Both the position numbers and the translations under genes were made by a program. This document shows, piece after piece, positions 51,874 through 60,236 of a stretch of 64,000 bases of DNA (position 1 is the stretch's first letter; every line of letters starts with the position of its first letter). Location: positions 1 to 64,000 of the forward strand of contig JAHFED010000020.1 in the NCBI GenBank assembly GCA_023248635.1, given 5' to 3'. The notes under the pieces were generated by a model. That model searched no databases. It worked only from the letters and a program-made list of their open reading frames with translations, and was not told where the DNA came from. Source of the stretch: Myxococcales bacterium. GTDB taxonomy: Bacteria > Myxococcota > UBA727 > VGSZ01.

Positions 51874-53646
51874 TCAGAGGCCGCCGGCGCTGCCTTCGCC
51901 GCGGGGATCGGCGCCGCCTTCGAGGGTGCCGTCGTCGCGTTGCACGATGCACATGGCGTTGCCCCATCCCTCGTTCTTGACGTCGAAAACGTGCCCGCGG
52001 GCTTCGAGGGCTTTTTGCGTCGGGGCGTCGAAGCCCAGGCGCTCGATGCGGGTGGCTTCGGGCATCCATTGTTGGTGGATGCGCGGGGCGGTGACGGCGG
52101 CCTGGGCGTCCATGCCGAAGTCGACGACGTGCAGGACGGTTTGGAGCGTGGTGGTGATGATGGTGCTGCCCCCGGGAGCCCCCGCGCTGAGCACGAAGCG
52201 ACCGGCGCGGGTGGCGATCAAGGGCGTCATTGACGAAAGCGGGATCTTGCCCGGCGCCACCGCATTGGCTTCGCCGCCGACGAGGCCGTAGCTGTTGGGC
52301 ACACCGGGGGCTGCTGCGAAGTCGTCCATCTCGTCGTTGAGCAAGATGCCGGTGCCTTTGACGACGACGCCGGAGCCGAAGCTGTAGTTGACCGTGAAGG
52401 TGAGACTGACGGCGTTGCGCTCTTGGTCGACGACGGTGAGGTGGCTGGTGTCTTGGGACTCGTTGCGGGCCTTCATGGGTGGCACTGCAGAGCCCTTGGG
52501 CAAGCCGAGTTGTTCCGGAGTGCCAGCTTTCACGGTGGTGCTCTTGCGCGCGTGCTTGGGGTCGATCTCTGGGCGGCGCAGATCGGCGTAGGCCGTCGAC
52601 GTCAGCTGGGCCATCGGAACGTCGACGAAGGCGGGATCACCGAGCCACACGGCACGATCGGCGAAGGCGGTGCGCATGGACTCGATGAGGCGGGAGGCGT
52701 TGTCGACGTCGTGCCAGCCACCGGCTTTGAGATCGGTGCCATCGAGCAAGCGCAAGATCTGCAGCAGGTGCACGCCCCCCGACGACGGCGGCGGCATGGT
52801 GCACAGGGTCAAGTCTCGGTAGGGCCCGCACAGCGGCGTGCGCCAGATGGGGCGGTAGGCCTTGAGGTCGGCTTCGTCGACGAGGCCGCCGTGGGCCTTC
52901 ATTTCGGCGGCGATGGTTTTGGCGATGGCGCCTTCGTGCATGGCGCGCGGATTCTTGGCGATGGCCTTCAGCGTGTTGGCGAGGTCCTTCTGCACCAAGC
53001 GGTCGCCGACGACGGGGGGGGCCCAACCCACACCGGTGCGATCGCCGTCGGCGCCCAGCCGCCGGAAGAAGACCGGCTCCGAGCCCGCACCGCGCAGCGC
53101 GTCTTCGCGCACCGCCGCGCTGTCGACGAAGTGCTGACCGACGACGAAGCCTTTGCTGGCCAGCTCAATCGCCGGGGCGACGACCTTGGCCCAGGGAAGC
53201 TTGCCCCGACCCTTGTGCAGCTCGAAGAGCCCGGGGACGACGCCGGGAACAGCCACGCTCAACCAGCCGTCGACGGAGCGGCCTTCGACCACTTTGCCGG
53301 CGGCGTCGACGAACATGTCGCGCGTGGCTCTTTTCGGTGCGGTCTCTCGAAAGTCCAGGGCCTTGGTCTCTTTGGTCTTGGCGTCGAAAAAGACCGCGAA
53401 GCCGCCGCCGCCGATGCCCGCCGAGAAGGGTTCGACGACGGAGATGGCGAAGGCCGCAGCGACAGCGGCGTCGACGGCGTTGCCGCCGGCCTTGAGCATG
53501 GTGAGGGCAGCCTGGGTCGCTTCGGGGTGCGCGGTGGCTGCCATGGCCTCGGTGCTGAGCGCGGGCTTGGGGGTGGCCGCCCACGACGACGACGACGCCA
53601 GCGCGCCGGCCATGAGCCAGGGGAGCAGCGATCGGATCAAGGACAC
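51874..53646 (-). CDS. ggt: Gamma-glutamyltranspeptidase
   Basis: This 590-residue periplasmic N-terminal-nucleophile hydrolase cleaves gamma-glutamyl bonds of glutathione and related compounds. It has a signal peptide (SLLPWLMAGALASSSSWAAT) and substrate-site residues in DFRETAPKRATRDMF. The autoprocessing and catalytic Thr400 is in SQDTSHLTVVD, equivalent to T-T-H-Y-S of the E. coli enzyme. The G-G residues of the oxyanion hole are in SAGAPGGSTIIT. The start overlaps the end of the RND-like lipoprotein gene by ten bases. It could serve nitrogen or Cys scavenging. Confidence 0.95.
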   Translation of the reverse strand: MSLIRSLLPWLMAGALASSSSWAATPKPALSTEAMAATAHPEATQAALTMLKAGGNAVDAAVAAAFAISVVEPFSAGIGGGGFAVFFDAKTKETKALDFRETAPKRATRDMFVDAAGKVVEGRSVDGWLSVAVPGVVPGLFELHKGRGKLPWAKVVAPAIELASKGFVVGQHFVDSAAVREDALRGAGSEPVFFRRLGADGDRTGVGWAPPVVGDRLVQKDLANTLKAIAKNPRAMHEGAIAKTIAAEMKAHGGLVDEADLKAYRPIWRTPLCGPYRDLTLCTMPPPSSGGVHLLQILRLLDGTDLKAGGWHDVDNASRLIESMRTAFADRAVWLGDPAFVDVPMAQLTSTAYADLRRPEIDPKHARKSTTVKAGTPEQLGLPKGSAVPPMKARNESQDTSHLTVVDQERNAVSLTFTVNYSFGSGVVVKGTGILLNDEMDDFAAAPGVPNSYGLVGGEANAVAPGKIPLSSMTPLIATRAGRFVLSAGAPGGSTIITTTLQTVLHVVDFGMDAQAAVTAPRIHQQWMPEATRIERLGFDAPTQKALEARGHVFDVKNEGWGNAMCIVQRDDGTLEGGADPRGEGSAGGL

Positions 53647-54941
53647 ACTCCAGCGCCGATGTCGTCGCGTTCGATGAGGGCTCGCACGCCTTTGAGGGAG
53701 CGCAGCTCTTGATCGAGGGCAGCCAAGGCGCGCTTTCTCACGCCGACGTCAAAGCTCAGACGCAGGCGCTGCACGGCTTTGCCATCGAGACGATCGCTGC
53801 GCGCGGGGCGGGTTTCGATGCGGGCGACGTCGAGCAGGCGCACGGGTCCGGCGGCGGAGCGGGCCACGATCAGCTGTCCCATCAGCTCCAGGGGCACGGC
53901 GCGCTCGAGACGCAGCACCACGTTTTCGGTGTTGCGCACGAGGACGAAACCATCACCAGCAGCGATGGCGGCGACGCGGGCGACGTCGTTGCTGCTGACG
54001 CCCAGCTCCAGGGCGCGCTTCTCGTCGACGATGACCTGCAGGCTGCTGGGATTCTCGGCCAGGTGGACGCCGGGGATGCCCAGCACCGTGCGTTGCGCCT
54101 GCAGCACCTGCTCGGGGGTGGCGTCGATGAGGATGAGATCGGCGCTTTCGACGCTGTCGTCGTCGAGGGCGGCGACGTCGATGCCTGCTGGTCGGGCCAC
54201 TGCTGCAGCGGCCTTGATCACGGCTGCCCGTGCGCCGGCAGCACCGAGCACACGCACAGACACTGCACCATCGCGTCGCAAGGGCTCACCGGCCGAGGCG
54301 GGGCCGATGGTGGCGACGTCGACGAGCTTCACAGCCGCAGACGACGGCGTCGGCTCTGCACCCTTCGTCATCGTTGGCTCAGCTGGTGGGCTCCCCTGGT
54401 CGCGCACGATGGTGGCCTCGAGCGAGGCGCCGCCCCCCGCAGCTTGAGCAAGCTCGGGCAGCGACACATCACGGGCCAGCATGCGCTCGAGATCGACGCG
54501 CACTTGGCGCTCCCGCCGTCCGCCCAGCACCTTCACGCCGACGACGCCGGCGACCTTGGACAAGGGCGTGGCCAACTGCGCGTCGACGAAGGTGCGGGCC
54601 ACGAAGGGATCGGATCCGCGCACGGCCAAGACGACGACCTCGTCTTCCACCGTGCGCACGTCGACGAAGACGTCGGCGGGGAGCTTGACCTTGGCGAGCG
54701 CGTCTTTGACGGCGGCGGCGGCGTCGGGCCCGGCATTGACCTCGACGACGGCGGCGTCGGCGCAGGCGACACTGCGCACCGATCTTGAGCCAGCCAAGGA
54801 AGAGACGGCGCCTTCGACGACGACGACGGCGGCAGTTGCTCCGTCTCCTTCGAGGCTCACGCGCACCCGGGTCATCGGTGGGGCACGCTGGCAGGAACAG
54901 AGCGCGACGACGACGACGACGACGACGGCCCCACTTCTCAC
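53637..54941 (-). CDS. Lipoprotein resembling an RND-pump porter domain without membrane helices
   Basis: This 434-residue protein starts with a lipoprotein signal (VVVVVVVALCSCQRA). Its body shows features of the RND (AcrB) periplasmic porter repeats. These are GVVGVKVLGGRRERQVRVDL followed by ERMLARDVSLPELAQAA, and later LQVIVDEKRALELGVSSNDV. They correspond to the I-x-x-D-x-x-R/K-L-x-x-x-G-L/V-S pattern of porter subdomains. The twelve transmembrane helices of a pump are absent. The GTG start at 54941 overlaps the rpe stop (GTGA). A soluble, membrane-tethered porter fold could be a substrate-binding or pump-accessory protein. The assignment is by pattern and needs structure prediction. Confidence 0.6.
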   Translation of the reverse strand: MRSGAVVVVVVVALCSCQRAPPMTRVRVSLEGDGATAAVVVVEGAVSSLAGSRSVRSVACADAAVVEVNAGPDAAAAVKDALAKVKLPADVFVDVRTVEDEVVVLAVRGSDPFVARTFVDAQLATPLSKVAGVVGVKVLGGRRERQVRVDLERMLARDVSLPELAQAAGGGASLEATIVRDQGSPPAEPTMTKGAEPTPSSAAVKLVDVATIGPASAGEPLRRDGAVSVRVLGAAGARAAVIKAAAAVARPAGIDVAALDDDSVESADLILIDATPEQVLQAQRTVLGIPGVHLAENPSSLQVIVDEKRALELGVSSNDVARVAAIAAGDGFVLVRNTENVVLRLERAVPLELMGQLIVARSAAGPVRLLDVARIETRPARSDRLDGKAVQRLRLSFDVGVRKRALAALDQELRSLKGVRALIERDDIGAGVCP

Positions 54942-55639
54942 GCCCGGCTCTGGTGGCGGCGCGCCCGTCCTTCGTCGCCGGCCCGGTGCAGCGCAGCGAT
55001 GGCCGCTTTGCGATCGGGTTTGTTGAACACGGAGGAGCCGGCCACCAGCACATCGCAGCCCGCTTCACACACGAGGGCGGCGTTGTCGGGAACGATGCCG
55101 CCGTCGATCTGGATCACGCAGTCGTGGTTGCCGGCGCCGTCGAGCATGCGGCGAATGCTGCGCACCTTGTCGAGCTGCGACTGGATGAATTTCTGGCCAC
55201 CAAAGCCGGGGTTGACGCTCATGACCAAGACCAGGTCGACGTCACCGACGACGTAGCGCAGGGTGTCTTCGGGGGTGCCGGGGTTGAGGGCGACGCCAGC
55301 GCGTTTGCCCTTGCTCTTGATGAGCTGCAGCGTGCGGTGCAGGTGCACGCACGCCTCTTGGTGAATGGTGATGCCGTCGGCGCCGACGTCGAGGAAGGGT
55401 TCGACCCAGCGCTCGGGCTCGACGATCATCAGGTGCACATCGACGACCTTCTGGGTGGCCTTGCGCACGGCGTCGACGACGAGGGGCCCGATGGTGAGGT
55501 TGGGGACGTAGCGGCCGTCCATGACGTCGACGTGGATCCAGTCGCAGCCGCCGGCGTCGACGTCTTCGATCTCTGCGCGCAGCTTGCCGAAGTCGGCGGA
55601 GAGAATGGAAGGAGCGATCAGGGTCTTCGTCGTCGTCAT
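54938..55639 (-). CDS. rpe: Ribulose-phosphate 3-epimerase
   Basis: This 233-residue TIM-barrel enzyme interconverts ribulose-5-phosphate and xylulose-5-phosphate. Family motifs are all present: APSILSADFGKLRAEI, the metal ligands in HVDVMDGRYVPN and VDVHLMIVEPE, VMSVNPGFGGQKFI, IQIDGGI and the phosphate-binding LVAGSSVF. The C-terminal ten residues are Arg-rich. It follows rsmB with a 41-base gap, a synteny seen in many bacteria, and overlaps the next gene. Confidence 0.96.
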   Translation of the reverse strand: MTTTKTLIAPSILSADFGKLRAEIEDVDAGGCDWIHVDVMDGRYVPNLTIGPLVVDAVRKATQKVVDVHLMIVEPERWVEPFLDVGADGITIHQEACVHLHRTLQLIKSKGKRAGVALNPGTPEDTLRYVVGDVDLVLVMSVNPGFGGQKFIQSQLDKVRSIRRMLDGAGNHDCVIQIDGGIVPDNAALVCEAGCDVLVAGSSVFNKPDRKAAIAALHRAGDEGRARRHQSRA

Positions 55640-55680
55640 CGGGGACCTCCAGAAAGCCGTTCTAGCTCGCTTGCCAGCGA

Positions 55681-57009
55681 TCAGGCGACCCGGCGCAAGC
55701 GGCAGATGAAGAAGGCGTCGGCGTCGTGCTGGTGGGGGCGCAAGCGCACCTGGCCGCAGGCGTCGAAGGCGCTGCTCGGCAAGAAGGGCAGCACGGGTCC
55801 GAGGGGCTCACGCGCGAATTCGGGGTGCGAGGCCAAAAAGAGCTGCACCTGATCGCGTCCCTCGGCGGGCAGGGGCGAGCACACCGCATACACGAGGACG
55901 CCGCCGGGCTTCACTTGCACGGCAGCGGCGTTGAGCAGGCGGGCCTGCAAGAGCGCGCTGCGCTTGACGTCGTCGTCGATGGGCCGCAGCTTGACCTCGG
56001 GTTTGCGCCTTACGGTGCCAAGACCGCTGCAAGGCGCATCGAGCAACGCCGCATCGAAGGGACCAGCGACAGAGACACTGACAGCGTCGCCGACGACGAC
56101 GTCGACCTGGACTTCGACCTGCAGGCGCCGGGCGAGGTCGGTCATTTTCTTCGCGCGCTTGGCGTTTTGCTCGATGGCGGTGACGTGGGCTCCGGCCTTG
56201 GTCAAGATCATCGACTTGCCGCCGGGGGCCGCACACAGGTCGAGCACCCGCGTCCCAGCTGTGGCCCCCAACGCGAGCGCGCACAAAGCGGAGCCAGGAT
56301 CGACGACGACGAAGCTTCCTTCGGCGAAGCCGGGCAGGGCCGATGCGCGCCCACCGGGGACTTCGATCAAGCCGGGCACGAAGGCGTGGCGCGCCAACGG
56401 TCCACCGGGAGCCGCTGTGCTCAAGGCCGCAGCACCCTCAGAAGCAAAAGACGCCGCCCACGTCGTCGGCCGATCGCACAAGCCGGCCACGGCGGCGGCG
56501 CGCTCCTCGCTCGGAAGGTCCTCGGTGACAGCCGCGGCCAGCGCCAAAGGCACGCCCCAGGCCTCAGCAATGTCCAGCAGCGTCGACGTCGGCTTCAGCA
56601 GCTCGTGCAGGGGCGAGCCGAGATGTCGCAGCAGCGCGTTGGCAAAACCATCCAGACCCGGACGCACCCTCTTGATGGCGGTGACCGCAGCGTCGACGGC
56701 GGCGTGGGCCGGAATGCGCTTTTGCATGTGCTGCAGCTGGTAGGCAGCGATGAGCAGGTGCGGGCGAATGCGCTTGTCGAGGCCGCGCCCGGGCTTGTCG
56801 GCACCGCGCAGCAACGAGCGCTCGAGGGGAGCCGCAAAGCGCAGCGCGCCGTAGAAGAGCTCGGTGCACAAGGCCTTGTCGCGTTCGCTCAGAGCCGCAC
56901 CGTCCAGCGCCTGCGACAACGACGAGCCCGCATAGGCTCCATCCTCAAGCACGCGGCCCAGCACATTTGCCGCCAGCTCGCGGGTGGGGTCGACGCCGAC
57001 CGGCTTCAC
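55681..57009 (-). CDS. rsmB: 16S rRNA m5C967 methyltransferase RsmB
   Basis: The 442-residue protein has an N-terminal NusB-like RNA-binding domain (ELFYGALRFAAPLERSLL, IPAHAAVDAAVTAIKRVRPG). A Rossmann methyltransferase follows, with the SAM motif VLDLCAAPGGKSMILTKAGA. It has both cysteines of m5C enzymes: one in LLDAPCSGLGTVRRKPEVK and the other, the nucleophile, in VYAVCSPLPAEG. The GTG start at 57009 overlaps the upstream stop (GTGA). The second motif lacks the usual E-E-N after the Cys, a minor variation. Confidence 0.92.
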   Translation of the reverse strand: MKPVGVDPTRELAANVLGRVLEDGAYAGSSLSQALDGAALSERDKALCTELFYGALRFAAPLERSLLRGADKPGRGLDKRIRPHLLIAAYQLQHMQKRIPAHAAVDAAVTAIKRVRPGLDGFANALLRHLGSPLHELLKPTSTLLDIAEAWGVPLALAAAVTEDLPSEERAAAVAGLCDRPTTWAASFASEGAAALSTAAPGGPLARHAFVPGLIEVPGGRASALPGFAEGSFVVVDPGSALCALALGATAGTRVLDLCAAPGGKSMILTKAGAHVTAIEQNAKRAKKMTDLARRLQVEVQVDVVVGDAVSVSVAGPFDAALLDAPCSGLGTVRRKPEVKLRPIDDDVKRSALLQARLLNAAAVQVKPGGVLVYAVCSPLPAEGRDQVQLFLASHPEFAREPLGPVLPFLPSSAFDACGQVRLRPHQHDADAFFICRLRRVA

Positions 57010-57818
57010 GCGGCCCTGCCAGTCACTTTGGCAACAGCGCCGACGACGCCGTCAACGAAGTCGCCGATGAGGGCGTTGGCCAAGTCGCGTTCGACGTCGA
57101 GGGCCACCAGATGTTGGGTCTGCATCAAGCGGTGGTGCTCGATCACCGGCGACGACACCGCGCGGGCGATCAGCGACGACGACGAAGGCGCGATGGTGTG
57201 GTCCCGCGCTCCGTGCAGCAGGCACAAGGGCGTCGTCACGCGTGGGAGCAAGGCTTCGGTGGCCAGCTGCAGACGCCAGAGCTCGGTGAGGCCGCGGCTG
57301 GGCAACACCTTGTAGGTGGGATTGGCGCGCTGGGCATCGAGGGCGCCGACGTCGCCGCCGGGTCCTTCCTTGGGAAAAAACGGGCGCGCGCGCCACAGGC
57401 CCGCCGTCAGCGCGGCCACCCCGAGGTACCCCAGGGGGTGAAAGCGCAGCGCTGGTGCCAAGAGGGCCACAGCGTCGACGTCGCGCACCAAGCACAGCTG
57501 CAAGGCCAGCAGCCCGCCCATCGAGCAGCCGACGACGACGCGGGGACTGCCGCGGGGCAGGGCATCGAAGGCGGTGACGACGTCGTTGAACCATTGCTTC
57601 CAGTGCACGCGGTTGAGCTCGGCGGGATCGCGGCCGTGTCCGCGCAACAAAGGTCCGTGGCCTTGAAAGCCGCGGCGGGCCAGCACATGGGCGCTGGTCA
57701 GCACCTCGAAGGGCGTGCCGGTGTAGCCGTGCAGCAACAACGCCGACCCGCGTCGGGGCACGCCTCGAGGAACGTCGACGACGAAGGCGGCGGGAGAAGG
57801 CGCAGGCAGCGGCAGCAC
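57006..57818 (-). CDS. Alpha/beta-hydrolase, carboxylesterase Est30-like
   Basis: This hydrolase of about 270 residues has oxyanion motif LLLHGYTGTPFEV, nucleophile Ser in VVGCSMGGLLALQL, Asp in LLHGARDHTIAP and His in LMQTQHLVALD. It resembles Est30/YvaK carboxylesterases and monoglyceride lipases. The start is uncertain. GTG 57818 or TTG 57824 gives a normal N-terminus, while the open frame to 57989 adds an Arg-rich stretch overlapping the divergent esterase and is unlikely. It heads the operon with rsmB and rpe. Substrate unknown. Confidence 0.8.
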   Translation of the reverse strand: MLPLPAPSPAAFVVDVPRGVPRRGSALLLHGYTGTPFEVLTSAHVLARRGFQGHGPLLRGHGRDPAELNRVHWKQWFNDVVTAFDALPRGSPRVVVGCSMGGLLALQLCLVRDVDAVALLAPALRFHPLGYLGVAALTAGLWRARPFFPKEGPGGDVGALDAQRANPTYKVLPSRGLTELWRLQLATEALLPRVTTPLCLLHGARDHTIAPSSSSLIARAVSSPVIEHHRLMQTQHLVALDVERDLANALIGDFVDGVVGAVAKVTGRAA

Positions 57819-57981
57819 GGGCAATGCTCTGACAGCTTCGTTGGATCTTGTCAGGGACTCGCGGGCGTCCTGCCTCGCTCGTGTCGCAGAGCGTCGACGT
57901 TTTTTGAGGTTCAAGACCGGGTGATCTGGGCGCGCCCCGCATCGCTTGTGCGCCGCTGACAAGCGTGTCAATCGAGCGCCC

Positions 57982-59820
57982 ATGCGCACTTCGAACCTCG
58001 TCCTCGTCGGGCGCCGCCCCTACTCCGTGTGGTCCCCCCAGGGCGCCCGGCTGCGGAAAATCCTCGAAGCCGTCGTCGTCGCCGCCGTCGCTGCCGCTGC
58101 TGCCTGCACCGAGCCGCTCTTTCGATCCGGTGGCAACGATGACGATGACGAGGGCGTGCCCTTGCCGAGTGGACAGGCCGACGTCGACGGCGTCCCGGCC
58201 CCTCCGCTCTGCCCGGCGCTGCCGCCGGCCGACGATCCCCTCGAGGTGCAGACCAAGACCGCCACCGTGCGCGGCATGGTGCACCCCGACAACGACGCCG
58301 TCTGGGTTTGGAAGGGCATCCGCTACGCAGCACCCCCCGTCGGAGCGCTGCGCTTTCGGCCGCCGGCCTTGCCCGCGTGCGAAGCTGAAGTGCAAGACGC
58401 GCGCGAAGATCCCAACCAATGTCCGCAGCTGGGGCTCGACACCGACGTCGTCACCGGCTCCGAGGATTGCCTGTTCCTGAACGTGTTCCGACCCGAGCAC
58501 AGAGACGACGAAAGCCTCGACCTGCTGCCGGTGATCTTCTTCATCCACGGCGGCGGCGAGATCATGGGCTCGGGAAACCAACCCGCCGGCATCGCCAACC
58601 TCTACGACGCCGACCGCCTGGCCCAGGAATCGCGCTCCATCATCGTCACCATCAACCACCGCCTGGGCGCGCTGGGCTTCATGGCCCACAAAGCCCTCGA
58701 GCAAGACGGCGTCGTCGGCAACTGGGCCCACCACGACATCATCCAGGCCTTGCAATGGACCCACGACAACATCGAGGGCTTCGGCGGCGATCCGAAGAAG
58801 GTCGCCATCGTCGGCGAGAGCGCGGGGGCCCACAACGTGTGCGTGCTGCTGGCGTCGGCCAAGGCCAAAGGACTCTTCTCGGCAGCCATCATGGAATCCG
58901 GTGGCTGCGACGTCGCTCCCCTCGCGGTGCGCGAGCAAGAGGGTGTCGACATCGCCAAAGCCGTGGGCTGCGACCAAGACAACGACGTCGATGTCGCCGC
59001 CTGCTTGCGCCAGGTCGATCCCGCCGCTTTTTCGCAGGTCGTGCCGCCCATTCCGCCGCTCATGCACGTGTGGCGTTTGCCCTTCGGCAGCACCATCGAC
59101 GGCGACGTCCTCACCGAGCAGCCACTCGAGACCATCCGCCGCGGTGAGCACAACCATGTGCCCCTGATCGCCGGCAGCAACCGCGAAGAAACCAACCTCT
59201 TCCTCGCCGTCGACCCCGTGCTGACCTGCTTCGATCTGCGCCTGCAGCTCGAGGGATTGCTCGGTTCGTCCTTCGAGAACAACGACGTGCGCGATCAAGC
59301 CATCGACGACGTCCTCGACGCCTACGACTGCGGCTCCCATCTGGTCATTCGCGATGTCTTGGTCGAGGCCAGCACCGATCTCGAGTTCACCTGCCAGGCC
59401 CGCCGCCTCACGCGCGCGATGGTCGCCAACCAGAGCGAGCCGGTGTGGCGTTACCAGTTTCAAGACCACGCCAACTTCGGCGCCTTTGCCCCCCTCGGTG
59501 CCTTCCACGCTTGGGAGCTCTTTTACGTCTTCGACGCCTTCGACACCGGCCTCTACCTCGCCAACGACGGCGAGCACGAGCTTGCCCGCCTGCTGCAACG
59601 CATGTGGGGACGCATGGCCAGAGACGGCAACCCCAACGGACCCCAGGGCAGCAACGACGACCCCGGCTGGCCCTCTCTCATGCCCGGCGTCGACGCCGTC
59701 ATGACCTTCAACGAAGATCCCTTCGCCGACTTCGGCGGCGCCGTCGACGTCGGCATTCACGGGGATCCCGCTCCCGAGTGCGATGTGTGGGATCGCCTCG
59801 ACGCCCTGCCCACGCCCTGA
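57982..59820 (+). CDS. Type-B carboxylesterase lipoprotein
   Basis: This 612-residue protein has a hydrophobic Ala/Val segment ending VAAAAACTEP (possible lipobox) and a short acidic Asn/Asp linker. The type-B carboxylesterase/cholinesterase fold follows: GIRYAAPPVGALRFRPP, EDCLFLNVFRP, oxyanion FFIHGGGEIMGSG and nucleophile Ser280 in IVGESAGAHNV. The catalytic acid follows the GSNREETNLFL region and the His lies in GAFHAWELFYVF. ATG 57982. The first 35 residues before the hydrophobic part are unusually long for a signal. It probably acts outside the cytoplasmic membrane on esters. Confidence 0.85.
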   Translation: MRTSNLVLVGRRPYSVWSPQGARLRKILEAVVVAAVAAAAACTEPLFRSGGNDDDDEGVPLPSGQADVDGVPAPPLCPALPPADDPLEVQTKTATVRGMVHPDNDAVWVWKGIRYAAPPVGALRFRPPALPACEAEVQDAREDPNQCPQLGLDTDVVTGSEDCLFLNVFRPEHRDDESLDLLPVIFFIHGGGEIMGSGNQPAGIANLYDADRLAQESRSIIVTINHRLGALGFMAHKALEQDGVVGNWAHHDIIQALQWTHDNIEGFGGDPKKVAIVGESAGAHNVCVLLASAKAKGLFSAAIMESGGCDVAPLAVREQEGVDIAKAVGCDQDNDVDVAACLRQVDPAAFSQVVPPIPPLMHVWRLPFGSTIDGDVLTEQPLETIRRGEHNHVPLIAGSNREETNLFLAVDPVLTCFDLRLQLEGLLGSSFENNDVRDQAIDDVLDAYDCGSHLVIRDVLVEASTDLEFTCQARRLTRAMVANQSEPVWRYQFQDHANFGAFAPLGAFHAWELFYVFDAFDTGLYLANDGEHELARLLQRMWGRMARDGNPNGPQGSNDDPGWPSLMPGVDAVMTFNEDPFADFGGAVDVGIHGDPAPECDVWDRLDALPTP

Positions 59821-59837
59821 ACGACACGGAGAAGCTC

Positions 59838-60233
59838 ATGGCCTGGGATGCAAGCGGCGGCGAACACGCGCAAAAAAACGTGCTCGGCGGCGCGCTGGCC
59901 TCGTGCAGCAAGAAGCCGCTGACGGGTTGGTTTCGCGACGGCTGCTGTGCCACCGACGCCAGCGACCACGGACTGCACGGCGTCTGCGTGGTGTTGACGG
60001 CGGAGTTTCTCGCCTTCTCCAAAGAGCGCGGCAACGACCTGAGCACGCCGCGCCCCGAGTTCGAGTTTCCCGGATTGGTGCCGGGCAACCGCTGGTGTCT
60101 GTGTGCGGCGCGCTGGCAAGAAGCCTTCGCGGCCAACGCACCGCCCCTCGTCGTCCTCGCTGCCACCAACGAGAAATCGCTGGCCGTGGTGCGGCTCGAA
60201 GACCTGCTGACCCACGCCATCGACGCCGCCTGA
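59838..60233 (+). CDS. DUF2237 family protein
   Basis: This 131-residue protein matches the DUF2237 pattern along its whole length: KNVLGGALASCSKKPLTGWF, RDGCCATDASDHGLHGVCVV, EFLAFSKERGNDLSTPRPEF and GNRWCLCAARWQEAF. The conserved cysteines suggest a metal site or redox role, but the function is not established. ATG 59838 has GGAG seven bases upstream. It is followed three bases later by pdxA. Confidence 0.9.
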   Translation: MAWDASGGEHAQKNVLGGALASCSKKPLTGWFRDGCCATDASDHGLHGVCVVLTAEFLAFSKERGNDLSTPRPEFEFPGLVPGNRWCLCAARWQEAFAANAPPLVVLAATNEKSLAVVRLEDLLTHAIDAA

Positions 60234-60236
60234 GCT

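Noticed and set aside
57819-57989. Long Arg-rich N-terminus of the Est30-like hydrolase
   Set aside because: It overlaps the divergent esterase start, has no ribosome-binding site, and is unlike any hydrolase N-terminus.
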